Made by a program: the position numbers and the translations under genes. 64,000 bases of DNA from Endozoicomonas elysicola. GTDB lineage: Bacteria > Pseudomonadota > Gammaproteobacteria > Pseudomonadales > Endozoicomonadaceae. Positions 27,993 through 35,442 of this stretch are shown piece after piece. The notes below the pieces were generated by a model. The model did no database searches. It was not told the origin of the DNA and saw only the letters and a list, made by a program, of their open reading frames with translations. The stretch spans positions 4,574,232 through 4,638,231 of the forward strand of contig NZ_JOJP01000001.1 of NCBI RefSeq assembly GCF_000710775.1, read 5' to 3'. The stretch's first letter is position 1; each line of letters begins with the position of its first letter.

Positions 27993-28580
27993 ATGAAAGG
28001 GGTAGGCGGCCATCAACCTGTCAATCAGGTGCCAATTAACGACAATAAAACCCAAGGAGTTAATAAGTCAGAGGGGGGCTTTGGCAGATTCAAGGTCACG
28101 TTACCAAAAACAATAAAACAATTTTTATCCTCTATTTTTTCTTCGAAACCCAGAGACGTAGCCATTCAAGCTCGGGATACCAAACCACATAACCCAACAA
28201 AGCAGCCAGCCATAGAAGAAAATAATAACAACACCAACAGAGCAAAAGAGGCGTTTGATCAAGCATTACAGCAAGCTAAAGGTGACACTCAGATTCAAAA
28301 ATGCTTCGAGAAAGTTTGTGACAAATTGGAACAGATGCAAACTTATAAAAGTGATTTACGTCACCTTATTCGTGGTACTGACGACTTCAGAATGTGCAGC
28401 CTTGAAATCCAGCTGGCTAAAGCAGAATACAAAGATGTGGTTAAAAACTTCAACGATGCTGTGAGCGATGATCTAAAAATTGATTCCTCCAAGATTGAGA
28501 TGGCAATGGCTAATAAACACTCCCCATTCTTTGCTCAAGATTATGCCAAGTATCAACAAATGAAAAATATTCTGCTTTAG
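27993..28580 (+). CDS. Unrecognised hydrophilic protein, 195 aa
   Basis: The family is not recognised. The first 90 residues are Gly/Asn/Lys-rich and probably disordered; residues about 88-195 are helical with a possible coiled coil (AFDQALQQAKGDTQIQKC onwards) and two close cysteines. There is no signal peptide. The chosen ATG has GGGAG nine bases upstream; the frame could start 21 bases earlier. It lies alone between the ptsG terminator and convergent crr. A disordered N-terminus plus helical body is seen in type III effectors, but that is only an idea. Confidence 0.65.
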   Translation: MKGVGGHQPVNQVPINDNKTQGVNKSEGGFGRFKVTLPKTIKQFLSSIFSSKPRDVAIQARDTKPHNPTKQPAIEENNNNTNRAKEAFDQALQQAKGDTQIQKCFEKVCDKLEQMQTYKSDLRHLIRGTDDFRMCSLEIQLAKAEYKDVVKNFNDAVSDDLKIDSSKIEMAMANKHSPFFAQDYAKYQQMKNILL

Positions 28581-28902
28581 GACACCTGCGGTATAACATT
28601 TCCCACCCAGTGATTTTTCATGAGTAATCAGCCCAAAAGCCAGTCCGAGAATAGCCTGTCCTATGCGGCAACGGCTACTGCGTTGCTCTAGCAACTTCAC
28701 CGATGAAGCCTTCGATTGCAACCATCTGGCAACTGGTCTAGAAACCCCGTTTCGTCCGGCAAACAAAATGGCAACATTGCTCACCTCACAAAGCGAAATT
28801 TTTATCCTCAGGTGTCTGCAACCTTCACTCCAAGTACTATCCTCAGACAGCCTCCCAACCGGCCACTCATTTCAAAGTACTTAAAAGTAGATAGCAACAA
28901 AC
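28581..28902. other. Gene-free 322-base gap between convergent genes
   Basis: I see no supported gene or strong terminator. A minus-strand frame (up to 28784) overlaps the real 195-aa gene and lacks a ribosome site. A small GCAACG/CGTTGC stem lies near 28662. Confidence 0.4.
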
Positions 28903-29409
28903 TTACTTCATATATACAGTCAGCAGAGTATCTATGCCCGCCTGCACATTTCCACTGGACTTCTCCAGACGACTGACATCGTCCATATTTGATATCACAA
29001 TCGGCGTTACAATACTTCTGGCCTTATCTTTGAGCAGGGTAAGGTCAACCTCAACCACAGGGTCACCCGCTTTAATTTGCTGCCCTTCTTTGGCTATTCG
29101 CTTAAAGCCTTCCCCTTTAAGCTCTACGGTATCAATACCAAAATGGACAAATAACTCAACACCTGAAGGAGTTTCCATACTGAAAGCATGATTGGTTTCA
29201 AAAATCTTGCCAATCACACCATCACAGGGGGCAACCATGACATTTCCAGTAGGGTCAATGGCAAGCCCATCGCCCACTACCTTATCAGCAAAAACAGGGT
29301 CTGGCACTTCTTCTATGGGAACAATCTTTCCCGTCAAAGGCGCCTTCAGGACAGTCCCCTCGTGTGAGCTAAAACCCAGACTTTTTTTGAGAGAGTCAAA
29401 GATACCCAT
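28903..29409 (-). CDS. crr: PTS glucose-specific EIIA component Crr
   Basis: The 168-residue phosphocarrier has the phospho-acceptor His89 in LFVHFGIDTVEL and the partner His74 in ETNHAF. It passes phosphate from HPr to PtsG and, in enteric bacteria, signals carbon status to adenylate cyclase and permeases. The genes for HPr and EI are not in this window, unlike the ptsHI-crr operon of E. coli. It is convergent with the 195-aa gene and lies downstream of the pfkA terminator. Confidence 0.95.
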   Translation of the reverse strand: MGIFDSLKKSLGFSSHEGTVLKAPLTGKIVPIEEVPDPVFADKVVGDGLAIDPTGNVMVAPCDGVIGKIFETNHAFSMETPSGVELFVHFGIDTVELKGEGFKRIAKEGQQIKAGDPVVEVDLTLLKDKARSIVTPIVISNMDDVSRLEKSSGNVQAGIDTLLTVYMK

Positions 29410-29534
29410 AACTGTTACCTGCTGTTGTTACAACAATCTTCTATGAAGCACACTTCAATCTGAAATCAAGTCACTTCACAAATGAGGGACCGGCTTTAAA
29501 GAGCATCCCCTGAAATACCGGTAGGGAGGAAAGT

Positions 29535-29560
29535 AAAAAGCCTCATTTTTCAGAGGCTTT
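29535..29560 (-). terminator. Rho-independent terminator of pfkA
   Basis: On the minus strand AAAGCCTC pairs with GAGGCTTT around an 8-base loop and a TTTTT run follows, about 50 bases after the pfkA stop. Confidence 0.75.
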
Positions 29561-29608
29561 CTGTTCTAGAGAACTTTAGTCATCCAATCGTTAGCATTCA
29601 ACATCTAA

Positions 29609-30592
29609 TCAAACGGAAACAATTTCAGCCACTTTCATCAGATGATTATCAATCTGGTTGTGCTTGCTAATCGCTCTTTCCAGAGGCGTTTTCACAACCT
29701 GCTGATCACGAACACCCACCATAATACCACTGTCGCCACTTCTAAGGGCTTCCACAGCAGCCACACCAAGACGACTGGCCAGAACGCGGTCAAAGCAGCT
29801 GGGCTTACCACCACGTTGAATATGACCAAGAACAGTCACTTTAACTTCATATTCAGGGAACTGTTCCTCCACTGCACGGGACAGCTCAAAAACACCACCG
29901 CCGCCTCGGTCACCTTCAGCAACAACAATAATACTGGAAGTCTTACCGGCACGACCGCTCTTTTGCAAAGACTCCATGAACAGCTCAACATTCTTTTCCT
30001 GCTCAGGAATCAGAATATCCTCAGCACCAGAAGCAATACCTGTATTCAGGGCAATAAAGCCAGCATCACGTCCCATCACTTCGATAAAGAAAAGACGGTT
30101 ATGAGAAGTCGCGGTATCACGAATCTTGTCGATGGCCTCTACAACTGTATTCAATGCAGTATCGTAGCCAATCGTAAAGTCAGTGCCGTATATGTCATTG
30201 TCAATGGTGCCAGGCACACCAATACAGGGTAGACCGTGCTCTTCTTCCAACAGCATGGCTCCAGTAAAAGAACCATCACCACCGATGACTACCAGGCCAT
30301 CCAACTCTGCGGCTCTGGCATTCTCGTATGCCTTTACCCGGCCTTCTTTAGTCCGAAATTCCTGACAGCGTGCAGACTTCAGAAAAGTGCCACCCTGATT
30401 GATAACATTGGCGACAGTTCTGGCATCAGCCACGTCCATCTTGTTTTCTATAAGCCCTTTATAGCCTTCCTGAATCACAACAGGTTCGATACCGTAGTAG
30501 ATACAGGCGCGGACAGTCGCACGGATGGCCGCATTCATACCAGGAGCATCTCCCCCGGAGGTCAAAACACCGACTCGCTTTAATTCGGTCAT
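29609..30592 (-). CDS. pfkA: ATP-dependent 6-phosphofructokinase
   Basis: The 327-residue enzyme phosphorylates fructose 6-phosphate. It has the ATP-binding TSGGDAPGMNA, the catalytic PGTIDNDI motif with its aspartates, MGRDAGFIAL and the GHIQRGGKPSCFDR segment. The ATG chosen is preceded by AAGGAG; the frame continues 17 codons upstream without family support. pykA lies 97 bases upstream on the same strand with no clear terminator between, so a pykA-pfkA transcript is possible. Confidence 0.94.
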   Translation of the reverse strand: MTELKRVGVLTSGGDAPGMNAAIRATVRACIYYGIEPVVIQEGYKGLIENKMDVADARTVANVINQGGTFLKSARCQEFRTKEGRVKAYENARAAELDGLVVIGGDGSFTGAMLLEEEHGLPCIGVPGTIDNDIYGTDFTIGYDTALNTVVEAIDKIRDTATSHNRLFFIEVMGRDAGFIALNTGIASGAEDILIPEQEKNVELFMESLQKSGRAGKTSSIIVVAEGDRGGGGVFELSRAVEEQFPEYEVKVTVLGHIQRGGKPSCFDRVLASRLGVAAVEALRSGDSGIMVGVRDQQVVKTPLERAISKHNQIDNHLMKVAEIVSV

Positions 30593-30689
30593 GCTAGGCT
30601 CTTCTCCTTCCAAGTGCCAAATGCTTATAAAAAGCAACAGCAAAAATCAGTTACAGGTTTAATGAAAAACACCTAAGAGAGGGACAACC

Positions 30690-32123
30690 TTAGCTCACGT
30701 AAATGATCTGCATAGTATTCGTTCCACCCTCAATTTCCTGACTTTCACCTTTGGTCAAAATAATTTTATCACCCACCTCAAGAAGACCACGTTCCTTAAG
30801 AACGCTAATGGCTCTCCCATTCACTTCCGCGCCGTACTCGGTTCCACTGTCAAAAGAAACTGCCTCAACACCACGATAGAGCGCCACAAGGCGCTCAGTC
30901 GTTTCATAGCGAGTCATGGCAAAAATAGGCAGACGAGTGTTAATTCTGGACATCCACAGCGGCGTAGCGCCACTTTTGGTCAGGCAGACAATCGCTTTGA
31001 TATCATCCTGATGATTGGCTGCAAACATGGTTGCCTGGGCAATAGCTTCATCCACATGTTCAAACTTGCCAACCCGGCGCTCAGTCATGAATTCAACGCC
31101 CTGCTTTTCAGCACCAAGGCAGATTCGGCTCATGGCCTTTACGACCTCGTCAGGGCGTTTACCTGTAGCAGTTTCACCGGAGAGCATCACCGCATCGGTA
31201 CCATCCAACACAGCATTTGCCACATCGAAAACTTCCGCACGGGTTGGCTGGGTGTTGTGAATCATTGACTCCATCATCTGGGTGGCGGTGATAACCGGCT
31301 TATTCAAGCGGCGCGCTTCATTGATCATGTGCTTTTGCGCACCAATCAGCTCCGGGTCACCGATTTCAACGCCCAGATCACCTCTGGCAACCATAATCGC
31401 ATCGGAAGCAGAAATAACTTCAGCCAGAAGCTCACGATCATTGACTACCTCGGCACGCTCAATTTTTGAGAGTATAGCCGCTGTACCACCAGCCTCACGC
31501 ATCAGACGACGAGCCTCTTCAACATCACTGGCACGTCGGACAAAGGATACCGCCAGATAATCTACTTCCAGCTCAGCCGCCAGCAGAATATCCTGCTTAT
31601 CTTTCTCGGTTAATGCCGCTGCAGAAAGACCACCACCTTGCAGGTTGATGCCTTTATTATTCGACAACTCACCACCATTGATTGCCCTGGTCTTGATACA
31701 AGCGCCATCAATCGCAACCACTTCAAGGCTGATACGCCCATCATCCAGCAGAAGAACATCACCGACCTTGCAGTCATTCGGCAGGTCTTTATAGCCAAGC
31801 CCAACCTGAGTTTCATCACCATCATCAATTGGGAGGCCGGCATCCAGATTAAAGCTCGCACCATCAGGAAGATGGATTTTGCCATTCTGAAAACGACCGA
31901 TGCGAATCTTCGGCCCCTGCAGGTCTCCCAGAATCGCTACCGGGCGATTAAGTCTTGCAGCAATAGAGCGAATGGTCTGAGCTCTGGCTTTATGATCTTC
32001 AGGGTCACCGTGGGAGAAATTGAGGCGGACTACGTTAACACCTGCTTCAATCAGCCTTTGCAGCTGATCTTCTGATTCGGTTGCCGGGCCAAGGGTTGCA
32101 ACAATTTTAGTGCGTCTGAGCAT
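30690..32123 (-). CDS. pykA: Pyruvate kinase (PykA type)
   Basis: The 477-residue enzyme converts phosphoenolpyruvate and ADP to pyruvate and ATP. It begins LRRTKIVATLGPAT, has FSHGDPEDHKARA, the catalytic lysine region AILSKIERAE, ARGDLGVEIG and ITATQMMESM. Length and sequence are nearer E. coli PykA than PykF. The start at 32123 places LRRTK at the N-terminus; the frame extends 16 codons upstream. Confidence 0.93.
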   Translation of the reverse strand: MLRRTKIVATLGPATESEDQLQRLIEAGVNVVRLNFSHGDPEDHKARAQTIRSIAARLNRPVAILGDLQGPKIRIGRFQNGKIHLPDGASFNLDAGLPIDDGDETQVGLGYKDLPNDCKVGDVLLLDDGRISLEVVAIDGACIKTRAINGGELSNNKGINLQGGGLSAAALTEKDKQDILLAAELEVDYLAVSFVRRASDVEEARRLMREAGGTAAILSKIERAEVVNDRELLAEVISASDAIMVARGDLGVEIGDPELIGAQKHMINEARRLNKPVITATQMMESMIHNTQPTRAEVFDVANAVLDGTDAVMLSGETATGKRPDEVVKAMSRICLGAEKQGVEFMTERRVGKFEHVDEAIAQATMFAANHQDDIKAIVCLTKSGATPLWMSRINTRLPIFAMTRYETTERLVALYRGVEAVSFDSGTEYGAEVNGRAISVLKERGLLEVGDKIILTKGESQEIEGGTNTMQIIYVS

Positions 32124-32469
32124 GATAATCATCTCGCTTGTGAACCCGTCGCTCTCATGGGCCTTTACCATCCCACAGGAGTCAATACAGCAAGCGACAG
32201 GCCTTTATGAATCAATGATGTGCACGGCCACCGCTCATAACCTGTACACCCTTGCTCTTAAAGCCTGCAGGACAAATCTATTGAACGGAGTGCAAACAAA
32301 AGAAGAAAGTGTTGTTCAAAGTTTAGGAGCATACTGCTCAGAAACACTGTCTTCTCTTTGTTTACTACCAACCTGGAAGTCAGGCATTGAACTATCTTTG
32401 TATACGATATATCGCAACCAACACAGGCCCGTTAAACGAGCCTGTGTTGATATGACCTTTCAGATCGCG
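32124..32469. other. Gap of 346 bases between gapA and pykA, same strand
   Basis: It contains the pykA upstream region and, near its left end, an inverted repeat that may end the gapA transcript. No gene is supported; the long plus-strand frame here is antisense to gapA. Confidence 0.4.
32420..32448 (-). terminator. Hairpin downstream of gapA
   Basis: AACACAGGC and GCCTGTGTT are perfect 9-bp arms around an 11-base loop, 22 bases after the gapA stop. Only a short TTGGTTG follows on the minus strand, so termination strength is doubtful. Confidence 0.5.
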
Positions 32470-33477
32470 TTATGCGTTCATCAAAGCTTTGGCTGTATCC
32501 AACATACGGTTGGAGAAGCCCCACTCGTTGTCGTACCAGGACATAACCTTAACCAGGTTGCCCAGAACACGAGTCTGAGTAGCGTCAAAGTTAGAAGAGT
32601 ATGGGCTATGGTTAAAGTCCATGGAAACCAGCTCTTCATGATTAACATGCAGAACAGTCGACATTGCAGGGTTAGACTTCGCTGCAGCGATGATGATTTC
32701 GTTAACTTCTTCAACAGTTGTTTCGCGAGCAGCAACGAAGCTCAGGTCAACCAGAGAAACGTTGATGGTAGGAACACGAACCGCCATGCCGTCGAACTTG
32801 CCTTTCAACTCAGGAACCACTTCACCGACAGCTGCAGCAGCACCAGTAGCTGTTGGAATCATGTTCATGGCAGCAGCACGAGCGCGGTAAAGGTCAGAGT
32901 GATATACATCGCTCAGACGCTGGTCATTGGTGTAAGCATGGATAGTGGTCATCAGACCCTTATCAATACCCAGAGCGTCATTCAGCGGCTTGGCGATTGG
33001 AGCCAGACAGTTAGTAGTGCAGGAAGCGTTAGAAATAACGGTCATATCTGCAGTCAGAGTGTCATGGTTCACACCATAAACAATGGTCGCATCAACATTT
33101 GAGCCAGGAGCAGAAATGATAACTTTCTTGGCACCTGCATCCAAGTGAGGCTTGCAAGAATCTTTAGAGCGGAAAACACCAGTACATTCAAAGACAACGT
33201 CAACACCCAGCTCACCCCATGGCAGCTTGGAAGGATCACGCTCAGAGAAAGTCTTGATTTCGTCACCATTTACGAACAGTGCACCTTCGCCTTCTTCAAC
33301 CTGTGCATTGAAACGGCCGTGAACGGTGTCGTATTTAGTCAGGTGAGTATTGATTTTGGTGTCACCCAGATCATTAATGGCAACAATCTGGTATTCATCG
33401 CGACGGCCAGCTTCGTAGAGGGCACGCAGTACGTTGCGACCGATACGGCCGTAGCCATTAATAGCAATCTTGATCAT
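32470..33477 (-). CDS. gapA: Glyceraldehyde-3-phosphate dehydrogenase
   Basis: The 335-residue glycolytic enzyme has NAD-binding [14 protein letters not shown] at its start and the catalytic cysteine Cys153 in [14 protein letters not shown]. It oxidises glyceraldehyde 3-phosphate with NAD and phosphate. GGAG lies five bases before the chosen ATG; the frame could begin 24 bases upstream. An unusually long gene-free region lies upstream. Confidence 0.94.
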   Translation of the reverse strand: MIKIAINGYGRIGRNVLRALYEAGRRDEYQIVAINDLGDTKINTHLTKYDTVHGRFNAQVEEGEGALFVNGDEIKTFSERDPSKLPWGELGVDVVFECTGVFRSKDSCKPHLDAGAKKVIISAPGSNVDATIVYGVNHDTLTADMTVISNASCTTNCLAPIAKPLNDALGIDKGLMTTIHAYTNDQRLSDVYHSDLYRARAAAMNMIPTATGAAAAVGEVVPELKGKFDGMAVRVPTINVSLVDLSFVAARETTVEEVNEIIIAAAKSNPAMSTVLHVNHEELVSMDFNHSPYSSNFDATQTRVLGNLVKVMSWYDNEWGFSNRMLDTAKALMNA

Positions 33478-34655
33478 GATGTCTCCAATACCGTTAATCA
33501 AAGCGGACGAACCGCCCTGTCTCTAGTAAAAAGGATTTCATTAGCGAATGCAGCAGAGTAAAAACACCTATAGCGAAAGCCTTAACACATAACTACAGGG
33601 TTTAACGGCAGGTCACGGCTTTTATCCAGCCTTCACACAACACTCACTGCGGCACTCTGAAACCCACTTCACAGGACTTATATCCCTGAAGCACACAAAC
33701 TTACAGACAAGGGTTGACTTCTTAGTGGTACGGAGTTACAAATATGCAAAAGAGAACAACATATAACACATAATCTCACACCACTTCTCATCCGGATCAA
33801 CCGTTTGCCGAAGCCACTGGTCAGCTTCATACGTCACCAGTGTGATATAAAGTGTGATCGAAAAACTGGAATTCAGCAAAACCGCCACAGCTTTGTTGGA
33901 CTCCTGATTTTCTCTATGTACTGGCCGAACATCATTCAGCTAGACAACCATAGTTTACTGATGAATTCAGCTCTAAATCATACGTTTAGATCAGCACCTT
34001 TACCTATTCAGATAATGCGGACTGTCAGTCCTGTAGTCAAGCCTGACGCAGACACTTTTGATTAAATCTCCAACACTTATTTACCTTGAACAATTACCAT
34101 ATATGAACATTATTTTTGTGCGAAGCCCCCATATAGCCAGAGTAAATCCCCCTCCTATACAAAGATAACCACTTCGATAAAAGCGACAGCTCCCCTTTAA
34201 ACACCAGATACCTGTCCCATAAACAAGACGAAAGTCGCTGTTATTAAAGGTCTATTATAAAAACTTCCGACTCCCCTACAATAAAAACAGATATGCCTAG
34301 CTGGTAATAAACTTGATTCAATACCGTTTTCATATAACCAAAAAAGAACATGGTCGCAAAGTTTCTGACATAACCAACACTCTTAAATCAGTAACTTTTT
34401 ATGCTTTTTCCCATCAAAAAAAATGTAATTTTTTTGTAAACACCACAAAAAGAAAGCAAAAACACATTAATTCGATTAACACCATAAATATATAAAATAG
34501 AAATATTTTTATAAAAAAGCTCTATATTAAAAATCAGCAATAGATATTTATTAATCGAGTAAAGCTACGCAGGAAATTCAATAACTCCCCATTATTCAAC
34601 TTTTACAAACTGATAGAATATACTCACCTACCAAGTTATATATTAAATACCTCCC
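33478..34655. other. Gene-free region of about 1.18 kb upstream of gapA
   Basis: No open frame here has a ribosome site and protein-like composition. The stretch 34240-34650 is strongly AT-rich. It must contain the gapA promoter (minus) and that of the small secreted protein (plus). TTGACT near 33713 with TACAAA 17 bases later is a possible plus-strand promoter without an adjacent gene. Confidence 0.5.
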
Positions 34656-34949
34656 ATGAAGAAATTATTCATTATCACACTTCTCATTTCCCCCCATCTG
34701 ACTCAGGCAGAGCTACTGACCTGCGACCAGAAACAGGCAGTCTGCGAAGCACAATGCAAAGCATCAAGCCTTATCAGCGAACAGGACAGCAACACCTGCA
34801 AAGCCCAGTGCCTGGGAGAACGGGCTGCCTGTGAACTTGACCAGGGAAAAGCGTCGGCAGAAAAGCTGGCAGAACAGGCTAAAGGCGCCAGCCAGTCTTT
34901 TATGGATAAACTTAAAGCCTTCTGGAACGGACTCAGAAGCAACCTGTGA
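34656..34949 (+). CDS. Small secreted protein with twin CX3C motif
   Basis: The 97-residue product has a clear signal peptide (about residues 1-18, cleavage after TQA). Six cysteines then form a mirror-symmetric pattern: Cys23-X6-Cys30-X3-Cys34-X13-Cys48-X3-Cys52-X6-Cys59. This suggests a disulfide-pinned helical hairpin in the periplasm or outside the cell. An amphipathic C-terminal helix follows (65-92). I know no named family for it. There is no strong ribosome site, and the surrounding DNA is AT-rich and gene-poor, but signal peptide plus patterned cysteines make a real gene likely. Confidence 0.72.
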   Translation: MKKLFIITLLISPHLTQAELLTCDQKQAVCEAQCKASSLISEQDSNTCKAQCLGERAACELDQGKASAEKLAEQAKGASQSFMDKLKAFWNGLRSNL

Positions 34950-35223
34950 GAACATCATGAGCAGGAAGAAAGGTTCTGTATAGGACCTGCCGACAAGGCA
35001 TGAAGAGAAACCGTAATCATATTATCCAGTGCGTAACAGTCGCTACCCTCAAAAGAGTGGTGCCCTATGAATTCGTATTTTCTGACTTATTATTCAGCCA
35101 CTCTCGGTAACTGTTCCCAGTATTGCCCCTCACACATACAATCGTCCAAGGCAAAAGCTCAGATCATAAAGTTACAGCGATGTTCTTGCTATCGCACCTT
35201 GCATAACCTCTAACAAGCCAATA

Positions 35224-35344
35224 ATACCAATTGCATTTTCTAACCCCCTATTGCGCTGCCTAGCTGAGCAGAAATTCTGCGTTGAAACTCCTCGCCATAG
35301 CTAATACCCATAGGACATACCAGGCTTAGAAAACTTAATTGGTA
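35224..35344. mobile_element. MITE-like element with 20-bp terminal inverted repeats
   Basis: The ends ATACCAATT...TTTTCTAA and TTAGAAAA...AATTGGTAT are inverted copies matching at 17 of 20 positions, about 121 bases apart, with no coding frame inside. Such AATTGGTAT-ended intergenic elements are familiar from marine gammaproteobacteria. Only one copy is in the window, so mobility is not shown. Confidence 0.5.
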
Positions 35345-35384
35345 TAACATTTGCTCCCATATGACTGAACACTAACTACTGGAC

Positions 35385-35421
35385 AAAAAAATACCTCTAA
35401 CCAATATCTGATTAGAGGTAT
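35385..35421 (-). terminator. Rho-independent terminator of adhE
   Basis: ATACCTCTAA and TTAGAGGTAT form a perfect 10-bp stem with an 11-base loop. On the minus strand it is followed by seven T. Confidence 0.88.
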
Positions 35422-35442
35422 ACGACATATTTCAGTCGGATT

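Larger units (their letters stand above)
34950..35442. other. Gene-free 493-base gap before the adhE terminator
   Basis: It holds a MITE-like inverted-repeat element (35224-35344) and the adhE terminator. No coding frame is supported. Confidence 0.5.

Noticed and set aside
28473-28784. 103-codon minus-strand frame
   Set aside because: It overlaps the 3' end of the better supported 195-aa gene and lacks a start signal.
32110-33102. 330-codon plus-strand open frame
   Set aside because: It is antisense to the start of pykA and to gapA, which carry clear enzyme motifs; no ribosome site or family features.
33838-33862. Possible CRP site (TGTGATATAAAGTGTGATC)
   Set aside because: It has two direct TGTGA half-sites, not the inverted TGTGA-N6-TCACA arrangement CRP needs.
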